Source: Holothuria scabra
Taxonomy: Eukaryota > Echinodermata > Holothuroidea > Aspidochirotida > Holothuriidae
Direction of reading: 5' to 3'
NCBI GenBank assembly: GCA_037179385.1
Contig: CM074185.1
Coordinates: 12,408,866-12,472,865 of the forward strand
DNA: 64,000 nt
Positions 36,293 through 48,400 of this stretch are shown here, one piece after another. The first letter of the stretch is position 1. Each line of letters begins with the position of its first letter. The position numbers and the translations under genes were made by a program. Below the pieces are notes generated by a model. It was not told the origin of the DNA and ran no database searches. It saw only the letters and a list, made by a program, of their open reading frames with translations.

Positions 36293-37300
36293 TTGGGACC
36301 AGGGGGCTCTCTGGAGACTCATTCATTTATTTCTTGAAGAAAAGTTTTTCCCGAGGGTCTGGCATATTCGGATGAAGGAGTGAGCAGAACCCTGGGGCAA
36401 CGGCTCTAATGAGGGAAGTTCACTTCCCCCTAAAAGCATCTTTAAATTGTATTTATATGTTGCAGAATAAAAGGTAAATCGGCTTACCAAAACTTATCGC
36501 CATGACGTTCTGTTTGTACCTGCGTAACCAAGTCTAGTTTAATCCCTAAACTAATCTGAACACAACAAAACGTACTTGAAACCAAAGTGCTAGAACGTTC
36601 GTGTAGGTTGACCACAGAATTTTTCAACGGTAATCCTTTTACAATCAAATCGTTCAATACAGACGCTATTCACTGATGTACTAACAACACACATGTAGGC
36701 TACACAAAATACACACGGAGAGAGAAACTTGTAACACGGGTTGGCCACCTAGTAACAGGATCATCTGAAAAGGTATTCCTCGGCAAAAATGTGACAACGT
36801 TGTTATGATGAATTAATCTTGAATCAGTAGCCTTGAAGATTTTTTACGCATTTCATTCATTGTTTGACTTCATTAATTTTTTGGTGAACAACACCAAAAC
36901 AAACCTTGATATTAAGCAAGGCTAGGCCCTAGCCTAGTCCTAGGCCTAACGTTAGGCGTAATGTTAACGTTAGGTCTAACGTTACCGTACTCCATTAGGC
37001 TCATCCTCAACTAACGTTAGTGTTTGCACCTACTATTAAGTATGGGTACCCGATCGCCTAGCTCTCGGACAGAGCTGTGTGTTCGCACCATGGCCTAGGC
37101 TCATTCCCCTTTTGTAAAAAACCTCGTTTGGGTAAAGTTCGCTAAGACAGCAGGTTTATTCATCAAAATATTTGATTATATTACTTAGAAGAAAGCAACA
37201 TGAACATTGAAATAGAAACTGTGGCATGAAAGTAAGTAGGCTAGGCCTAGGCTAGTATAAACTCCTCCAACAAGTATAGCCTACTTGATGTTTGTTAATC
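36293..37300. other. Unannotated sequence with AACGTTAG palindrome cluster
   Basis: About 36920-37020 is dense in CTAACGTTAGG/AGGCCTA runs, typical low-complexity intergenic DNA in this window. A 5' non-coding exon or promoter of MIGA could lie here or anywhere up to 42260, but no specific signal was recognised. Confidence 0.35.
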
Positions 37301-37308
37301 CTATTCCT

Positions 37309-37333
37309 GATCTGGATCTGGATCTGGATCTGG
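37309..37333. repeat. (GATCTG)n tail of the LINE
   Basis: Four tandem GATCTG units at the 3' end of the minus-strand LINE. CR1/L2-type elements typically end in short tandem repeats rather than poly-A. Confidence 0.8.
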
Positions 37334-37394
37334 AAAAATACTGCACAACACTGTTGGTGGAGTCAAACGTGCAGGGTTGAGTGTGCGTATGTAG

Positions 37395-38612
37395 TTAGTC
37401 GTCCCGTCTGAGGATCCTCAAGGCTGCGCTCTTGAATTGCTTGGGGTCCTCGAGATCTATAATGTTCTGGGGGAGTAGGTTCCAGTCTCTGACGGTCCGA
37501 GGAAAGAAACTGTATTTGTAGCAGTCCTTATTGGTTGGTATATTTGTAAAGCTATTAGAATGGTGATGCCTGGAGGGCCGCCGGACCGGTTGTAGGTTGT
37601 TGATTGGCAAGGCTAGGAGGCCCAATCTGGCTTTGTGAAGAATTGCTAGCCTGTTGGCAGTACGCCTGTTTTTGAGACTATCCCACCCTAGGTCATTTAG
37701 CATTTCAGTCACACTACTATGGGGGGAATAGTCATTATAAACAAACCTAGCAGCCCTACGTTGAATTTGCTCAACCTTATTGGATAGGGAAGTGGTGTAG
37801 GGATCCCAAACAGAAGATGAATACTCCAATAAAGGCCTAACAAGTGTGAGATAGGCATTAGCTTTGACACTCCTAGGGCAGGAGTATAAATTTCTTTTAA
37901 TAAAAGCCAAAGACCTATTTGCCGACGAAGTGATACGATTAATATGTCTATTCCAGGTAAGGGTATTAGAGATGTCAACTCCCAGATAAGTGTGGCAATC
38001 GGCAGACTCCAGGGTATCGTTATCTAGAGTATAATTAAAAAACTTGGGTTTTCTTGAGTGAGTTATCCTCATAGAAAAGCACTTCTTGGTATTAAAGTGC
38101 ATTTGCCATTTATTTTGCCACTCAGAGAGGGTGTTTAGATCATTTTGGAGTTGAACCTGGTCAAGATTATTCTTTATCTGTCTATAAATTACACAGTGGT
38201 CAGCAAAAAGTCTTACTTCAGAAGAGATATTATCGGGCAGGTCATTAATATAAACTAAAAACAACAGGGGACCCAAGACTGTACCTTGGGGAACACCAGA
38301 GATAACGTCCACCCAATCAGAAAAATCACCACTCACTGCGACTCTCTGCTTCCGGGACTTAAGAAAATTAGCAATCCAGTTAAGGGTGTTGCCTCTAATA
38401 CCATAGTTTTGTAATTTACAAAGCAGACGGTTATGAGGAACCGTATCAAAAGCCTTAGAAAAATCCATGATAATCATGTCAGTCTGGGATCTAAGATCTA
38501 GAGACTGCACTAGGTCACTGGTTGTTAAGATCAATTGAGATTCACAAGAATGGCGTTGTCTGAAGCCATGCTGCCTGTTCGTGATAACTGAGTGGTTATC
38601 AAAGTGATGCAT
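37395..38612 (-). pseudogene. LINE reverse transcriptase, C-terminal frame, catalytic residue lost
   Basis: A 405-codon open frame with RT motif A (DFSKAFD, residues 50-56), motif B (SGVPQG-TVLGPLLFLVYINDLP, about 105-126) and motif C reading LFADHC (135-140). Motif C in active enzymes is F/Y-A-D-D; here the second metal-binding Asp is His (codon at 38196-38198). This substitution should abolish polymerase activity. The region after motif C (YLGVDIS...WNRHI...RPLLEY..VWDP) is typical of CR1/L2/jockey-type elements, with no RNase H. Its own first Met is not the true start; the frame continues from 38687-39517 across a frameshift. Confidence 0.85.
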
Positions 38613-38686
38613 AATATGAGAATGTATAATGTGTTCCAGGACCTTGCAACAAATCGAGGTAAGAGAGACCGGCCTATAGTTTGAGG

Positions 38687-39580
38687 CTAGGGAACGGTCA
38701 CCTTTTTAAAGATAGGACTAACATTGGCACATAACCAAGAGGGAGGTAAATGACCAGTGTCCAGTGATTTTTGAAAAATGGAGCAGAGGGCAGGAGCAAC
38801 CTCCTCAGCGGCCAATTTCAGAACATGAGCCGGTATACCGTCAGGACCTGAAGCTTTGTTTGGGTTCAACTCCTTGAGCAACTTCACAACACCATCTAAG
38901 GATATCTCAATATCAGACATGGTGGGTATGGTGTTCGCTTCAACTGGAGGGAAGGTGACATTCTCACGGGTGAAAACCTTTTGGAACTGCTCATTTAAGA
39001 TGTTAGCCTTCTGCATGTTGTCCGAGACCAATATCCCATCAGATTTCAGGGAAGGGATACCAACACTATCACATCTAAGGTTTTTAATAAAGGACCAGAA
39101 ACGTTTAGGTGAATCAGTACAAACTGTGTTGACATAATTTCTGTAAGCGGCTCTTGTTGTTTTGTGAGTCGCTTTACGTTGGGTTTTGAAGTTTTCAAAA
39201 GAGGATGGAGTTCGCGTCTTACGCCATGTGTTATAAGCCCTTTGTTTCCTATTTAATAGTCGTTTAATAGTCTTATCAATCCAGGGGGTTTGGTTCCTCT
39301 TTCTAACAACCCGAGCTGGAACATAGACATCCATTACCTCTTTGATTTTGTTCTCAAGGGCAGAGTACATGACCTGCACAGAGCACTCACGTTTAACCAG
39401 GTCAGAGCTGAACTTACTAAGCTCTGCCTTGATTCCACTGACATCAGCTTTGTGAAAGCTATACACTTTCCTAGGCTTTTGTTTAGTTGTTTTAGGCCTA
39501 GTGCTTATCATAATCAAAGGGATACCATCATGGTCAGATATGCCAGGGATCAGGGCAGACCTGATTTTCAGTTCATATAA
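38687..39580 (-). pseudogene. LINE ORF2 5' part: endonuclease end, linker and RT start
   Basis: Open from about 39580 on the minus strand. It begins with the end of an AP-type endonuclease (PGISDHDGIPLIM), where SDH contains the conserved catalytic His, then a basic linker and the RT start (LNPNKASGPDGIPAHVLK, about residues 226-243 of the frame opening at 39517) up to SPIFKK. At about 38700 one G is missing relative to the family pattern FKKGDRS, which shifts the frame into a stop. Restoring that frame joins it to 37395-38612. Confidence 0.8.
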
Positions 39581-39602
39581 ATATTGACTATGTGGTTGGA
39601 AT

Positions 39603-40577
39603 CACAGGTCGTCCTAGCGTTATATAGTAGTCTATAGTATATATATATATATAAAAAGGAAAAGGTAGGCTAGGTCATGTCGCCTAGCACCAACACAGTG
39701 CTTCACACAAAACTCTTCATGATTTCTCACCCCATACTACATTTACCCCTTCAGAACTCTCGAGAACCTTTCCATCATCTTCTTCTGAAGAAACACAACA
39801 AACTTTAAGTTGTCTTAAACAAAAAACTCACATCAAATGCAAAAAATCTTCTCCTCCGATTCAATGCTAACGACGGACTAGATCACTCTTCTCCAATTCA
39901 TGACGTCACATTACATAATGGGAATTGCCCTGTACAAATCCGTTTCTCCCATTTGATAGTTTGAACTGCTTTCAAATCTGTCAACCACCAGACTGTAATT
40001 TTATCTGCACGGGGAATACGAGCAAGAAATGGAAAATGTGCCGATCAGAAAACCCAGCATACCAAAACATTTGTGCCTTGCCGCAAGTACATGCAACACG
40101 TACAGGTATGTACTGTACCGTAGAATTCCCCTAGCTGTGCTACGGAAAAACTTGCATGCAGCACAGGCACGGTCTTCACTTACAGCATGCATACAACAGG
40201 CGTTCTCAGCATTTACATGCACTGGCTCAACGATAGGAGAACAGGCTTCGTACGCGTACACGACATGCAATCCCCAGTACTTAATGTGATGTCATGAATT
40301 GGAGAAGAGTGATCTAGTCTGTCATTAGCATTGAATTGGAGGAGAGGAATTTTAGCATTTGGTGTGAGGTTTTTTGTTTAAGACAACTTAAAGTTTGTTG
40401 TGTTTCTTCAGAAGAAGATGATGGGAAGGTTCACGAGAGATCTGAAGGGGTAAATTATGAGGTGAGAAATCATGAAGAGTTTTGTGCGAAGCACTGTGTT
40501 GGTGTTAGGCGATGTGACCTACCTTTTCCTTTTTATTATAGTACTATATATACTATATAACGCTAGGACGACCTGTG
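39603..40577. mobile_element. 975-bp foldback DNA element with ~300-bp inverted arms and 8-bp TSD
   Basis: The left arm (39603-39919) and right arm (about 40278-40577) are long inverted repeats beginning CACAGGTCGTCCTAGCG, with about 90% identity by eye. The flanking duplication GTTGGAAT is exact (39595-39602 and 40578-40585) and fits the hAT pattern nTnnnnAn; P and Merlin elements also make ~8-bp duplications. The ~360-bp centre has short frames only. It sits at the 5' junction of the dead LINE. Confidence 0.85.
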
Positions 40578-40585
40578 GTTGGAAT

Positions 40586-41225
40586 TAGCAACAGGTTGAA
40601 ATTAGCAGCTCTTACCTTATGTAAGTTCTTACATAGCTAGCCTCGTGTTGACATCTGGGCATGGTAACGTAGCTCACAGAAATAATTTTCATAGTCTGCA
40701 CAAGTACCATTTTGGGACATACTAAAGTGAGATGCAGAGATCCTGGGTTCTGAGTATTGTGAGGTGGTTAGGGCGAATCATCTGTCACCGAAGGCATCAT
40801 GGGAGCACAAAGTGCTTCCCAATGCTGCATCCTGCATCCTGTTGCCTATGCAGTCACATGACCGATTGTAAGTGAGTAAAATCAAGGTATAACTATAGAA
40901 TACCCCACCTTGCCTTCCAGAAGGTCTGTTTTTCAAGTGGAGTTGGAGTCACAGTCAAGCATATTTAGAGTATTATTGGATGCAAGCAAACTTCCACCAT
41001 GACTCCGACTCCACTTGCATTATGTGTGCACAGAAAATCCTGGGATATGATCACACAGACCTCAGCAAACCCCCATTGTGGGCTTAGCACAGAATGCTCA
41101 TTGGTTAACTTGAAGTTGCTGGCATAATGACCATACTTTTCTGACCAAATCTGTCTGTGTTTAGACTTCTTGTCATAACTTTGTAAGGTTTGTCAAAGTA
41201 GTCCCCTTTTTTTGGATTTTTTTAC
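40586..41225. other. Unannotated sequence with small inverted repeat
   Basis: AAGTGGAGTTGGAGTCAC at about 40936 and TGACTCCGACTCCACTTG at about 41000 form a short inverted pair. No gene was seen. Confidence 0.4.
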
Positions 41226-41803
41226 CAGGCTTGGGGTAACCGTAATCATAATCGATTACACATTTTGAAGTAGTTGTAATCGCAGTCGATTACTTTTGTG
41301 AAAATCGCAAAGTAGTTGCAATCGTAATCGAACACAATAGCAAAGTAATCACAATTGTGGTTTCATTTCTGATTACATTGAAGTTGAATTGAACAAAGAA
41401 GTAAAGTTACTAAACAATTTTTTCAGTGCTTGGTTCTTCTGTCGGAATCACCACATATAATTGTCCCTCTGTCTTGGATGTTCCTGCTTAAAATGAGTGC
41501 AGAAGTGCATGGGTTCAATAATTTCTACTTTGAGAGGACTTGGTTCTGTCCGGGCTTATCTAGAGCAATGTCCATGGCCTTTTTTCCAGTTGTGGGCACT
41601 GGATTGTTTTGCCTGCTACATTGTTTATGTGGAGAGAAAATGTAATCACAATTGCAATCATGATTACATTGCAATGTAATCACAGTCGTAATCAATTACT
41701 TTCAATTTTAGTTGCATTCGTAATCATAATCGCAACGTAAAATATGAAGTAATCGCAATCGTAATCAATTACATTGAGATGTAGGGTAATCGCCCCAAGC
41801 CTG
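41226..41803. mobile_element. hAT-type MITE made of GTAATCG repeats (578 bp)
   Basis: Ends CAGGCTTGGGGTAACCGTAA and, inward from the right, CAGGCTTGGGGCGATTACCC are inverted. Flanks TTTTTTAC (41218-41225) and TTTTTCAC (41804-41811) match at 7 of 8. Both subterminal zones are arrays of GTAATCGNAATCGATTAC-like palindromes around a ~270-bp unique core. Confidence 0.8.
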
Positions 41804-42260
41804 TTTTTCACATATATCTCTGTCAAAATGAAGAAATATTAGTTCAGTAAACAGTTCACCATTGGTAGCTGCTGCAAGGAATGATTCAGCCTTCCCACAA
41901 TTTTAGGTAGCTAACTGTTTTTGCCATGTTATTGAAAGTTTTCAAAAATTCCAAGATTACTGTTCAAGACGATTCAATTTATTGTTATTGATTCAATCTT
42001 TCCCAGGTAAGGGTCAGTAGACCTAGATCAACACTACTATGAAAAAAGTTTGAACAGTAATGATCAGTAAAATGTAAAAACTTCCAGAAAAGAGGAAGGG
42101 TTATCATTTTGACATAACTCTTTGAAGCTATGTTCAACTGCCACAGCTTCTTAGTGTCTGTAGAGTTTACATTTCTATGACAGGTAGAATGTATCAATTT
42201 CACTTTACACACTGAGTATTAGATTTTTGAAGTCTGTCATATTTTTTGATTGATTTTTAG
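41804..42260. other. Probable 5' intron of MIGA, end
   Basis: The sequence ends in an acceptor (TTGATTGATTTTTAG) at 42260, showing that at least one upstream exon exists. Its position was not found. Confidence 0.4.
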
Positions 42261-42270
42261 ATCTAACAGA

Positions 42271-42454
42271 ATGGAGAACCCGTCTGTGAGACCAGGAAGA
42301 ACCTCTAGGATTGTAGCAGCTGTTGTTGTTACCACCTTTGCTGGAATTCTCTTAGCTGCCACATTTTTCAGGAGAAGAAGAAGGAAGCCATTTCCAAGGA
42401 AAAGATTTCAGAATGGAGGGGTACCCAATAAAAGACCAGAACCACCTGAGAGGA
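42271..42454 (+). CDS. MIGA: MIGA coding exon 1 (residues 1-61 plus 1 nt)
   Basis: Carries the start, the hydrophobic segment (about 14-33) and a following Arg/Lys cluster, which is the mitochondrial outer-membrane anchor arrangement. The exon begins at 42261 after an acceptor, and the donor is GTAAGT at 42455. Confidence 0.85.
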
Positions 42455-45400
42455 GTAAGTGTGAAAGGACCACATTAAGCTCAAGTCTTAAATTACAATA
42501 TGAAATTTTTCCATGGGACACCTCACCTTATCCTTTTCTTTGCTCATCAAACCCCTTTTGTTTCATATTTATATGCAGAACTGTATCTTACTGTGCATAT
42601 TGAGTGAAATTATGCACATGGCAGAGCTCAATTTTCATGGTTCTCAGACTAAAATTTCATATTTGCAACCAAAGCTTAAAAGTTGGCTGTTGTCTGACAG
42701 ATAACCATTTTTGTTCTGTTCAGGAATTTAATTGCAGCTTGCTTTTATCTTGTTAAGGACCACAGGATATAGATATTTCATTTTTCATCAACAGTATTTC
42801 AGATTTCAGCATTAAGCAAAGTCTACCTGTCTCTCTTGAGGGTTATGATTTTTCAGCTGCTTGAAGAATAATGCATGAACACACACATTGTACTTAATTA
42901 CAGCAAAAAAACAGCACAATATAGTTGGTATTTGTGAAACACACTGTTTTGTTGTTGTAAAAAAGTGCAAAAAATGTTTTGGTCAACCAAAGTTCGTTGT
43001 AGACATCTAAAAAAATGAACCCTTTTGCTATTGTACTGAAGGGGGGGGTCCATCCCGTCATACTGAGCACTAAATTGTAACATTGTATTCTGTACCTCCA
43101 TTTTGTATGTACCCTGTTCCCTGAATACTTAGTTCTTGCATGGAAGCCACCATGTTTAATGTTTACATTCGCTATAACCCAGAGGGTGAACATGTAAAGT
43201 TCTATCCTCTTCATGCCTATTCCGTGTCCAAAGCACAATTATACATCAAAGGTTTACATCAAGCTATAGGGTTTTACAGTGAAACCATCTGTAGCAAAGG
43301 GATTAAGTGGTGTTGCCTGAAGGACAGTCACAAAAATATTTGAAAAATCAGGCCTGTATGGTTCATTTGATACAAAAACTTTGCAAATGCCAAAGGTCTG
43401 GCAATCCCCTGTGGAATTCAATAAAGTAAAATAATTTACATCATATTTTATAAATTTCTTGTCTTAAAGCTATACCGCCAGTTCCAGTCCGACCCAGCGT
43501 GAGGGAAGAAAATCAAACTAGTACTGTGGCTAGTGTCCACTCAGAGTCCACTGCAGCCAATTCTTTACCATTATTACCGAGGGCATCCCATTCCAGAACA
43601 CTTTCAACGGAATCTGTCAGTCACTTAGCAGATGAACATATTCAGACTTCCAATGCAGAGCAAGAACAGGTTGATGGTCCAGGAAATTCATCTCCTCAAG
43701 AGATGATTCACCTTGGTTTGTTGAATTTTTTATTTTAAATATTTACCAATAAGTCATTTCAGAGTTGTTACTGAGCATTTCCCTTGGGTCTAAACCCCTA
43801 CGATCCATGACCTGAGGAGACTAGTCACTGGCCATGCATAGATTCATGTTGTGAGGTGTGCATTGCTTAAGCAGTGTTGGCTCATCATAAGGGAAAATAC
43901 TGTAACCTTTTAAGCTTTGGTCGTAAGAAAACTGTAACTCTCAGTTGGCTTATTACAAATTAATAGACCAGTATACCCCCTGGGAAATGTGGGAAGTGTA
44001 CCTTCAGTGTTCGTGGCAGTTGTGAATTCAGTGGACTTTTACTAAAAGCAATGCAGAAGGTAAATGAGCATCCTCTGGGTGGGCAGATATACCTGTATGG
44101 ATGTGTAAACAGCATTCAGGAACATGTGACCTCCTGACCTAGTGGGAATTGCAAAGTTTTCCAAGGTGTCTATTAGGAAATGTTTGTGGACAGTGCATTG
44201 TGGGAAGGGTCCAAGGTAAAGTGAGCTTACTGGCCTTCATATCAGTCATCAAAATGGACTTTGACTGGGGTCAGTGCAGCACAGAATCAAATAGAATCAA
44301 TGGTACAGTTGATCTCTTAACTCAGCAGAATTTCACAACTTGTTTATTGAATACCTTAGACCTTGCAGGCTTCTAGCAAGGAAAGAAAGTGCCCTTGTTG
44401 CACCCATTTGTCCATACCCCAGTTTGAAATTGGAGCACCCCAGTTTGAAACTTTTATCTCAATGATTATAGATTGGTGCAACTAGACTTTCAAATCTTTG
44501 CAAAAATTCACTGTGATGGTTGGAACATGCTGAAGAATATGTGAGTTTTTGTATACTTGCCTGGCTAAGGCCTTGAATGCTGTCACATGTAAGTGTAAAA
44601 AGGGCCTCCTGAATTCACACCATGCCATCTAATTCCTGTACTTGTTAACCCTTTCATTCTTTCTGCAGGTGCAGCATCTATTGACAGTGCTCTACGTTAC
44701 TGGGAGGAGGCATTAGAAACAAGGTGTGCTCCAGCTGCAGAAAGAAAACCAGGGGTAAAGTTTGAATTTATATTGTGCTGTTACTAAAATAATCCTGTAT
44801 CTATGATGCATTGGGCCTACTTTGTATGATTCAATAGATATTTGGAGTTCCTGTGTTGCCAAAAACAGCACATGGAGCATAAACATGTCTAGTCAAGTAA
44901 TGGGTGACAGGGTTTTTTCCTGGACTTTGGAGAGTGTGAGGTGGAGATGATGTAGTATTTGGCACTTTTGTGGTTTTTCAGCAGGGAAATTTGCAAATTT
45001 TATTTTTTTCCCAAAATTTTGAAAGAAGTACAGTTTGGTATAATAATTATATTGTCTCTTTTCATCATGGCAGGAAAGTGAGACTCAGTATGATATCCTG
45101 CATGATCTTCTCAAGAAAATAAAGGAGCTATGTGCAGAATATATTGAACTTTCTTCCAAGCTACCTACCTCGTCGGATGGTGCTGATCAAGATGATGCTA
45201 GAAGTGAAGTGTCATCTTCAGATTCATTCCATTCTGCAGACGATGATGAAGAGGTAAAGGCAACCATGGCTTTATACATGAATCTGGACAGCAAGTGATG
45301 GTCTGGTATCAGTTCGCCACAACTGGGGTCTATCACCTTTTGTTCTCTCAAATTCCTTGCTTACCTGTATCATGGATGGATGTACACTAAATTGGAAATT

Positions 45401-48400
45401 GATTCCTCCAACTTCACTGAGGGTTAGCAATTCATGTGGACAATAAATAAAGACAAAGGCTGATGGACCCCAAAAATGGCTGCCTACAGTCACTAAACAC
45501 AAACAATGGTCGGATTGGTCTTCAGGCCTGGGGGATGTTGGGGGGCTTCACCCTTCAAAATGTCAGAAACTTTACTACATTGGGTGAATATTTTGACTCA
45601 GAGGGGTCAGGTGGTTAAACAATCTGGAGGAGGTCAAGAGTTAGATTCCTGGCCATACTGAAGGCCATACTGAAAAATTTAAAGATGCAAGCTACTGCCA
45701 TTGTGATTGGTGCTCAGCATAAGCAATGGAGTAGGGAAAGCAAGTGAGTCACAATTGAAAAAAAAAAAAAAATGGTTGTGGCCAGCTTGACTTTAAACCA
45801 ATTGATTATAAACTGGGCCTTAAAACTCCAGCTAACTAAATAACTTGACTCAGAGGGGCAGAAAATAAGACATTCGAAGTCTAGGCTCTCCCCCAAAGGT
45901 GAGGTCTGTCGTTGAAATATTATTAAGGGTGGACTCTTAACATATGAACAGGGAAAAGGAGGGCTAAGTCTTAAAAAGATGTCCAGTAGTCCAACCCTCA
46001 AAGTCCCAAAACAAACAGCTTAACAAAATCCTACTTAAACCAGCCCAGAACAATTAGTTCCAACCACTCTCATGGAAGAACTTGTCAGTAAAATTTGTAA
46101 ATGAAATTGTCAATTGATTGATAGATAAAACACTTAGAAAATCAGAAAATTTAATCGGTGTCTGCTTGACGCTAAAATAGATGCCTTCCTCGGAAAAGAA
46201 AAATTTTCTATACACATTTATCAACCTCAAGTAAAAAGGAAGAAACTTCAGGGTACTCCTAGAGTAAGTGTTCAAATGTCTTGTCATGGATGTTACAAAG
46301 GAGCATTATGGGTTACCCTTAATCTTCATCCTAAAAAGCAGATGATTTGTACCGAAAATTCTGTGGAGAAAACCTACGTATGTCGGAAGTACTGTAATTT
46401 AACCTTCCTGACAGATTGCCATGTGCTCAAGAAAATGTTTCTCCTCTGCTATCATTATCACTAACTTTAAATGTAACAGACCATTTTGAAACAGTTTTAT
46501 AAGAAGTTGCTATTGTCTTCATTATGTGTAGCCAAGCTTGAATTTGAACAGTGTTTGAAACAGCTTTTATGTGTCTAGCTGACTCTTTATAACATAATTG
46601 CGTTGCTATGCCATTATATCCCACCTAAGTAATTAACTGAAGGGATGAACCAAAAACAGAACAATTGAGAATACAATTTTTTGTCATTAATCTGTTTTTT
46701 TTTTTTTTCTGATCCACAGATAGCTTTGTTGGAAGCAGGTCCGAGTGTGAAGGGGGATGAACTCTATCAGGCAGCTCTAGTATTAGTCAAACACAACCAG
46801 ATTCAATGTCGGACTATAAGGTATGTGATCATTTTGGTGTGAAATTAGTGAGATTGTCTAGATCTTTTTGGGAAGGGTGGGAATTGACGGGATGACTTGT
46901 ATAGTGCAAGTAAGTAATACTTAGCCAAGTTGACCCAAGTGTAACTATTTAAACTGTGCAAAAATAGGTTCTCAACACTACTTTACAGCAGATTGGAAGA
47001 CAAAATTCAACCTTAGTTGCCAGTTTTGGGTGGTCTTTGTGCACTTTCATTGAGAGAGTTTTCCAAATGGACTCAAATGGAATGTGATATATGGTGTGTT
47101 GCATTCCTTTATTTCTGTGCAGTACAGACCAATACTAACTTAATAGCAAGTGAACCTGTTTGAGGTCAGTCTAATCATGCAGAAGTAGGTTCTTAACATT
47201 ACTTTTAGGCAGATTGAAACAAAAATATTGTCACCAAAGAGGTACTGTAAATGCAGGCATGAGAACACTGCCACATAATAGCATGGGATTACTTTAAACT
47301 TTTCATCAAAACTCCACTTTAAGAAAACATGCTGTAGATGGGAGAGCAATTTATTTATTCCGAAGAGTTGGTGGATGTCTGCATGTGAACATGATGTACC
47401 AGACTTGCTCATTGATACTTTTAGCAAGACCAACTGCATGGTCAAGTGGTAAGAGCATCAGAATTGGAGTCAGAGTTCAAGTCCTGGCGGGTCATACCAA
47501 AGACTTAAAAAACGGAACCTACTGCCATTGTGCTTGGTGCTCAGCATTAACAATGGAGATAGGAAAACAAGTCAGGTATCCGCAACTGAAAAAAAAAGCC
47601 CAGGCTTGCTCGACTTGAACCAGTTGGTTGGAAACTGGGCTGTAAAATCCCACCTAATTTAAGAAGATGCTTTCAACCTCTTCTGTTTTCTTTCTCTTCC
47701 AGGACAAAGATGCTTTGCTGTGAGAGTAGAGAAGACTTTTTAGCTAAAGTTCATTGTGTTAGACAAGCAGTCAGGCTGCTAATGTCAGAAGAAACAATGA
47801 GAGATTGGTTTGCTAATATGGGCTCACAACTCATTGCTGATATACTTATAATTGCTGGCTATGTAAGTATATTTAGACCAATCAGAGAAGCAGCTAGTAA
47901 AGGCGGTCATTTGTAGGGTCCACCAGCCTGAAATTGTCTTAATTTTGTTGCCTTTATGCAATTCTAAACCCTCTCTTTCAGTGAAAATGAGGGAATCAAG
48001 AGGTGTTTTAGGGTAAAATCATCCATGATTCTGGTAGGCAACAAATTTGACAGATTGAAGCAGATGTACCTCAGGTATGCCAGACTCAATCAGACCATCA
48101 CTCGACTGTTTGCCTTTGTCTGTAACAGAACATACTTTAATGTGTTATTGGTTCCTTGCCGAAGGTAAAGGCACCTTCCCTGTCATATTGAAAAGTGTAT
48201 GTGTGGGTATATTTGTGTGTTTTATGCTTAGCCTTGAAGTACAAGATCTCAGGATAAGCAATGATAGGAACTTTTCATGCATAGTCTAGCAATAAATAAT
48301 ATTGAGAGGAAGGCACTTGCCATTGGTGATGCGGGTCAAAGGTTATTTGAGGATACAAAGCGGGAAACCTGTAAACACCAATCTTTAAAATGGATAAGAT

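Larger units (their letters stand above)
37309..39594 (-). mobile_element. 5'-truncated non-LTR retrotransposon (CR1/L2/jockey-like)
   Basis: Comprises the last ~20 codons of the endonuclease domain, a linker, the reverse transcriptase and a post-RT region, and ends in a short tandem repeat. The ORF1 and most of the endonuclease are missing, the usual outcome of incomplete target-primed reverse transcription. The upstream limit is obscured by the foldback element at 39603. Confidence 0.85.

Noticed and set aside
38856..39580. Plus-strand frames over the LINE
   Set aside because: They are antisense shadows of the minus-strand LINE protein.
47439..47485. Functional tRNA gene
   Set aside because: A- and B-boxes are present, but the sequence continues into a SINE body and tail and lacks a proper acceptor stem.
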